Shown piece by piece: positions 5,412 to 6,091 of a DNA stretch of 6,091 bases (within the stretch, counting starts at the first letter, position 1; each line of letters opens with the position of its first letter). The notes beneath the pieces are model-generated. The model was not told the origin of the DNA, made no database searches, and saw only the letters and a program-made list of their open reading frames with translations. The position numbers and the translations under genes are program-made. The DNA is from Ktedonobacter sp. (GTDB lineage Bacteria; Chloroflexota; Ktedonobacteria; Ktedonobacterales; Ktedonobacteraceae), in NCBI GenBank assembly GCA_003450555.1, contig DMFQ01000309.1:1-6091 (forward strand). The letters are read 5' to 3'.

Positions 5412-5690
5412 ATGATAGAGCTAAACGGTGAGAATTATCTAACTGGGAATGAAGCCTGTCACCTACTTAGCGTGAAGCCTTCAACGCTTTACACCTATGT
5501 AAGCCGAGGAGTACTGAGAAGCTATAAACGGGGTATCAAGCGACAGAGCTTGTATAAACAGGTCGAACTTGAGGCGCTGTTACAGCTACGGCCAAGTACG
5601 TCTCCGTCACCTACTACTGACGCGGGAGTAGGTGAGGCGGACGATAGGCATCATATTCCTCATGCCGAGGACTGGGTTCCGAACGTGTGA
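5412..5690 (+). CDS. Small helix-turn-helix protein (MerR/excisionase-like), candidate citrate synthase regulator
   Basis: This 92-residue protein starts at ATG 5412, with AAGGAG (5397-5402) 9 nt before it. Residues 9-60 form a winged helix-turn-helix of the MerR/excisionase type: first helix LTGNEACHLLS (10-20), turn VKPS, recognition helix TLYTYVSRG (25-33), wing VLRSYKRGIKRQSLYKQ (34-50), closing helix VELEALLQL (51-59). The rest is a disordered-looking Ser/Thr/Pro stretch and an acidic, His-containing tail (61-92). It has no effector domain. From knowledge of the families, a very similar segment (LT..EAA..LGVKPQTLYAYVSRG) is fused to the N-terminus of citrate synthase in a number of bacteria. 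Here it is a separate gene divergent from citrate synthase, across 267 bp holding both promoters. I infer it regulates that gene, itself, or both. Phage excisionase function is less likely, as no integrase or attachment site is seen. Confidence 0.85.
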   Translation: MIELNGENYLTGNEACHLLSVKPSTLYTYVSRGVLRSYKRGIKRQSLYKQVELEALLQLRPSTSPSPTTDAGVGEADDRHHIPHAEDWVPNV

Positions 5691-5703
5691 TAATTTTGTG
5701 GTA

Positions 5704-5740
5704 AGCATGAAAAAGGGCTAGTCTCTGTACATTTCATGCT
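5704..5740. terminator. Weak hairpin between convergent genes
   Basis: AGCATGAAA (5704-5712) pairs perfectly with TTTCATGCT (5732-5740) around a 19-nt loop. It sits at the shared 3' ends of the HTH gene (stop 5688-5690) and the minus-strand transposase-like fragment (stop 5734-5736). No clear T-tract follows on either strand and the stem is AT-rich, so termination is only a guess. Confidence 0.3.
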
Positions 5741-6039
5741 GCGAACGTACCGAGAGTCCAGCGGGCAGTAGCTTCGTCGGGTGCCAGGACGATCTGTTTT
5801 GCCAGCAGGTTCAGCACTTCTAACTGTCTGATTTTTTCTACTCTTTCTTGAGCCAGATCCACTAACTCAGGGAAGCGAGCTTCAACAATGCCGACGATCA
5901 TCTCCTGCGATGCTTCCACCTTCGCCTCAGCTTTACCCCTGGCTTCACCCTTGGCTTCGCCCCTGGCTTCGCCCTTGGCTTCAGCTTCGGCTTTGATTCT
6001 TTGAATTTCGGGATCTTCGTCCCAGAGCTTGTCGTACAT
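5734..6039 (-). CDS. C-terminal fragment of an Rpn/PD-(D/E)XK transposase-like protein
   Basis: This 101-residue frame encodes MYDKLWDEDPEIQRIKAEAE, then a Lys/Arg-Gly-Glu-Ala repeat (about 22-43), then SQEMIVGIVEARFPELVDLA and a Leu-rich helical end (RQLEVLNLLAKQIVLAPDEA). The layout of charged repeat followed by an ARFPEL helix bundle is what I recall from the C-terminus of Rpn-type recombination-promoting nuclease/putative transposase proteins, which are about 250-320 residues. The N-terminal nuclease domain is absent and in-frame stops lie just upstream, so this looks like a truncated relic. Function of the fragment alone is unknown. ATG 6039 is preferred, with AAGGGGGAG (6046-6054) 6 nt before it; TTG at 6045 would have no spacer. 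It could still be translated as a small helical protein. The assignment rests on pattern memory, not on an alignment. Confidence 0.6.
   Translation of the reverse strand: MYDKLWDEDPEIQRIKAEAEAKGEARGEAKGEARGKAEAKVEASQEMIVGIVEARFPELVDLAQERVEKIRQLEVLNLLAKQIVLAPDEATARWTLGTFAA
5929..5988 (-). repeat. 12-nt tandem repeat, about five units, inside the transposase-like fragment
   Basis: On the plus strand the units are AGCTTTACCCCT, GGCTTCACCCTT, GGCTTCGCCCCT, GGCTTCGCCCTT and GGCTTCAGCTTC (5929-5988). They translate on the minus strand to repeated (K/R)GEA tetrapeptides. Unit number probably varies by slippage without breaking the frame, since 12 is a multiple of 3. Confidence 0.8.
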
Positions 6040-6045
6040 GCGCAA

Positions 6046-6054
6046 CTCCCCCTT
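6046..6054 (-). promoter_or_regulatory. Ribosome binding site-like sequence before the transposase-like fragment
   Basis: AAGGGGGAG on the minus strand ends 6 nt before ATG 6039. It supports that start over the TTG at 6045 and suggests that the fragment may be translated even though it is truncated. Confidence 0.45.
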
Positions 6055-6091
6055 CTATCTTCGTTTCTACAAGAATAACACATGGAATTGT

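Noticed and set aside
5898..6083. 61-codon minus-strand frame overlapping the transposase-like fragment
   Set aside because: The Lys-Pro-rich product is the 12-nt repeat read in another frame.
1..6091. tRNA, rRNA, riboswitch, integrase attachment site or replication origin
   Set aside because: I looked for cloverleaf ends, conserved rRNA stretches, known riboswitch cores and DnaA-box clusters on both strands and saw none convincing.

Overview
The window looks like a chromosomal segment of a Ktedonobacteria-like Chloroflexota bacterium, or a close relative. This is inferred from three things. There is a GTAGGGGCAACC...GGTCGCCC-type interspersed repeat that I recall as abundant in such genomes. 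There is a C-terminal fragment of an Rpn/PD-(D/E)XK transposase-like protein with a KGEA/RGEA repeat. The protein sequences are also mixed in flavour (Bacillus/actinobacterial-like citrate synthase, soluble PAS kinase). I could not run a taxonomic search. Base composition is moderate and looks even by eye. No rRNA, tRNA, CRISPR array or complete insertion sequence is visible.

Layout, left to right. (1) Positions 1-459, minus strand: the N-terminal 153 residues of a manganese-type superoxide dismutase, cut by the window edge. (2) Positions 460-927: a gene-free stretch with two near-identical 38-bp repeat copies, one closing into a strong hairpin, and some small palindromes. (3) Positions 928-2072, minus strand: a translationally coupled pair of half-size chromate-transporter (CHR family) proteins. 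The downstream partner starts at a TTG inside the ATTGA overlap. A candidate extended -10 promoter abuts a 62-bp nested inverted repeat. (4) Positions 2342-3820, plus strand: a soluble histidine kinase with two PAS domains. It is followed without a gap, and in the same frame, by the C-terminal 47 codons of a response-regulator receiver domain (3821-3964), apparently the scar of a deletion. A terminator-like hairpin sits in the end of that remnant. (5) Positions 3975-5144, minus strand: a full-length citrate synthase. (6) Positions 5145-5411: a divergent control region with good sigma70-type promoters. (7) Positions 5412-5690, plus strand: a 92-residue MerR/excisionase-like helix-turn-helix protein. 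(8) Positions 5734-6039, minus strand: a 101-residue fragment of an Rpn-type transposase-like protein with a 12-nt tandem repeat.

How the parts may work together. The clearest functional unit is the divergent pair of citrate synthase and small HTH protein. The HTH protein resembles the DNA-binding domain that is fused to the N-terminus of citrate synthase in some other bacteria, so it is a good candidate regulator or partner of the enzyme. The two CHR halves should form one membrane transporter. The kinase is probably an orphan whose own response regulator has been lost. No link between superoxide dismutase and chromate transport can be shown beyond proximity. The window is mostly ordinary housekeeping and accessory sequence. 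The HTH/citrate synthase pair, the receiver remnant and the nested repeat at the chr promoter deserve most attention.
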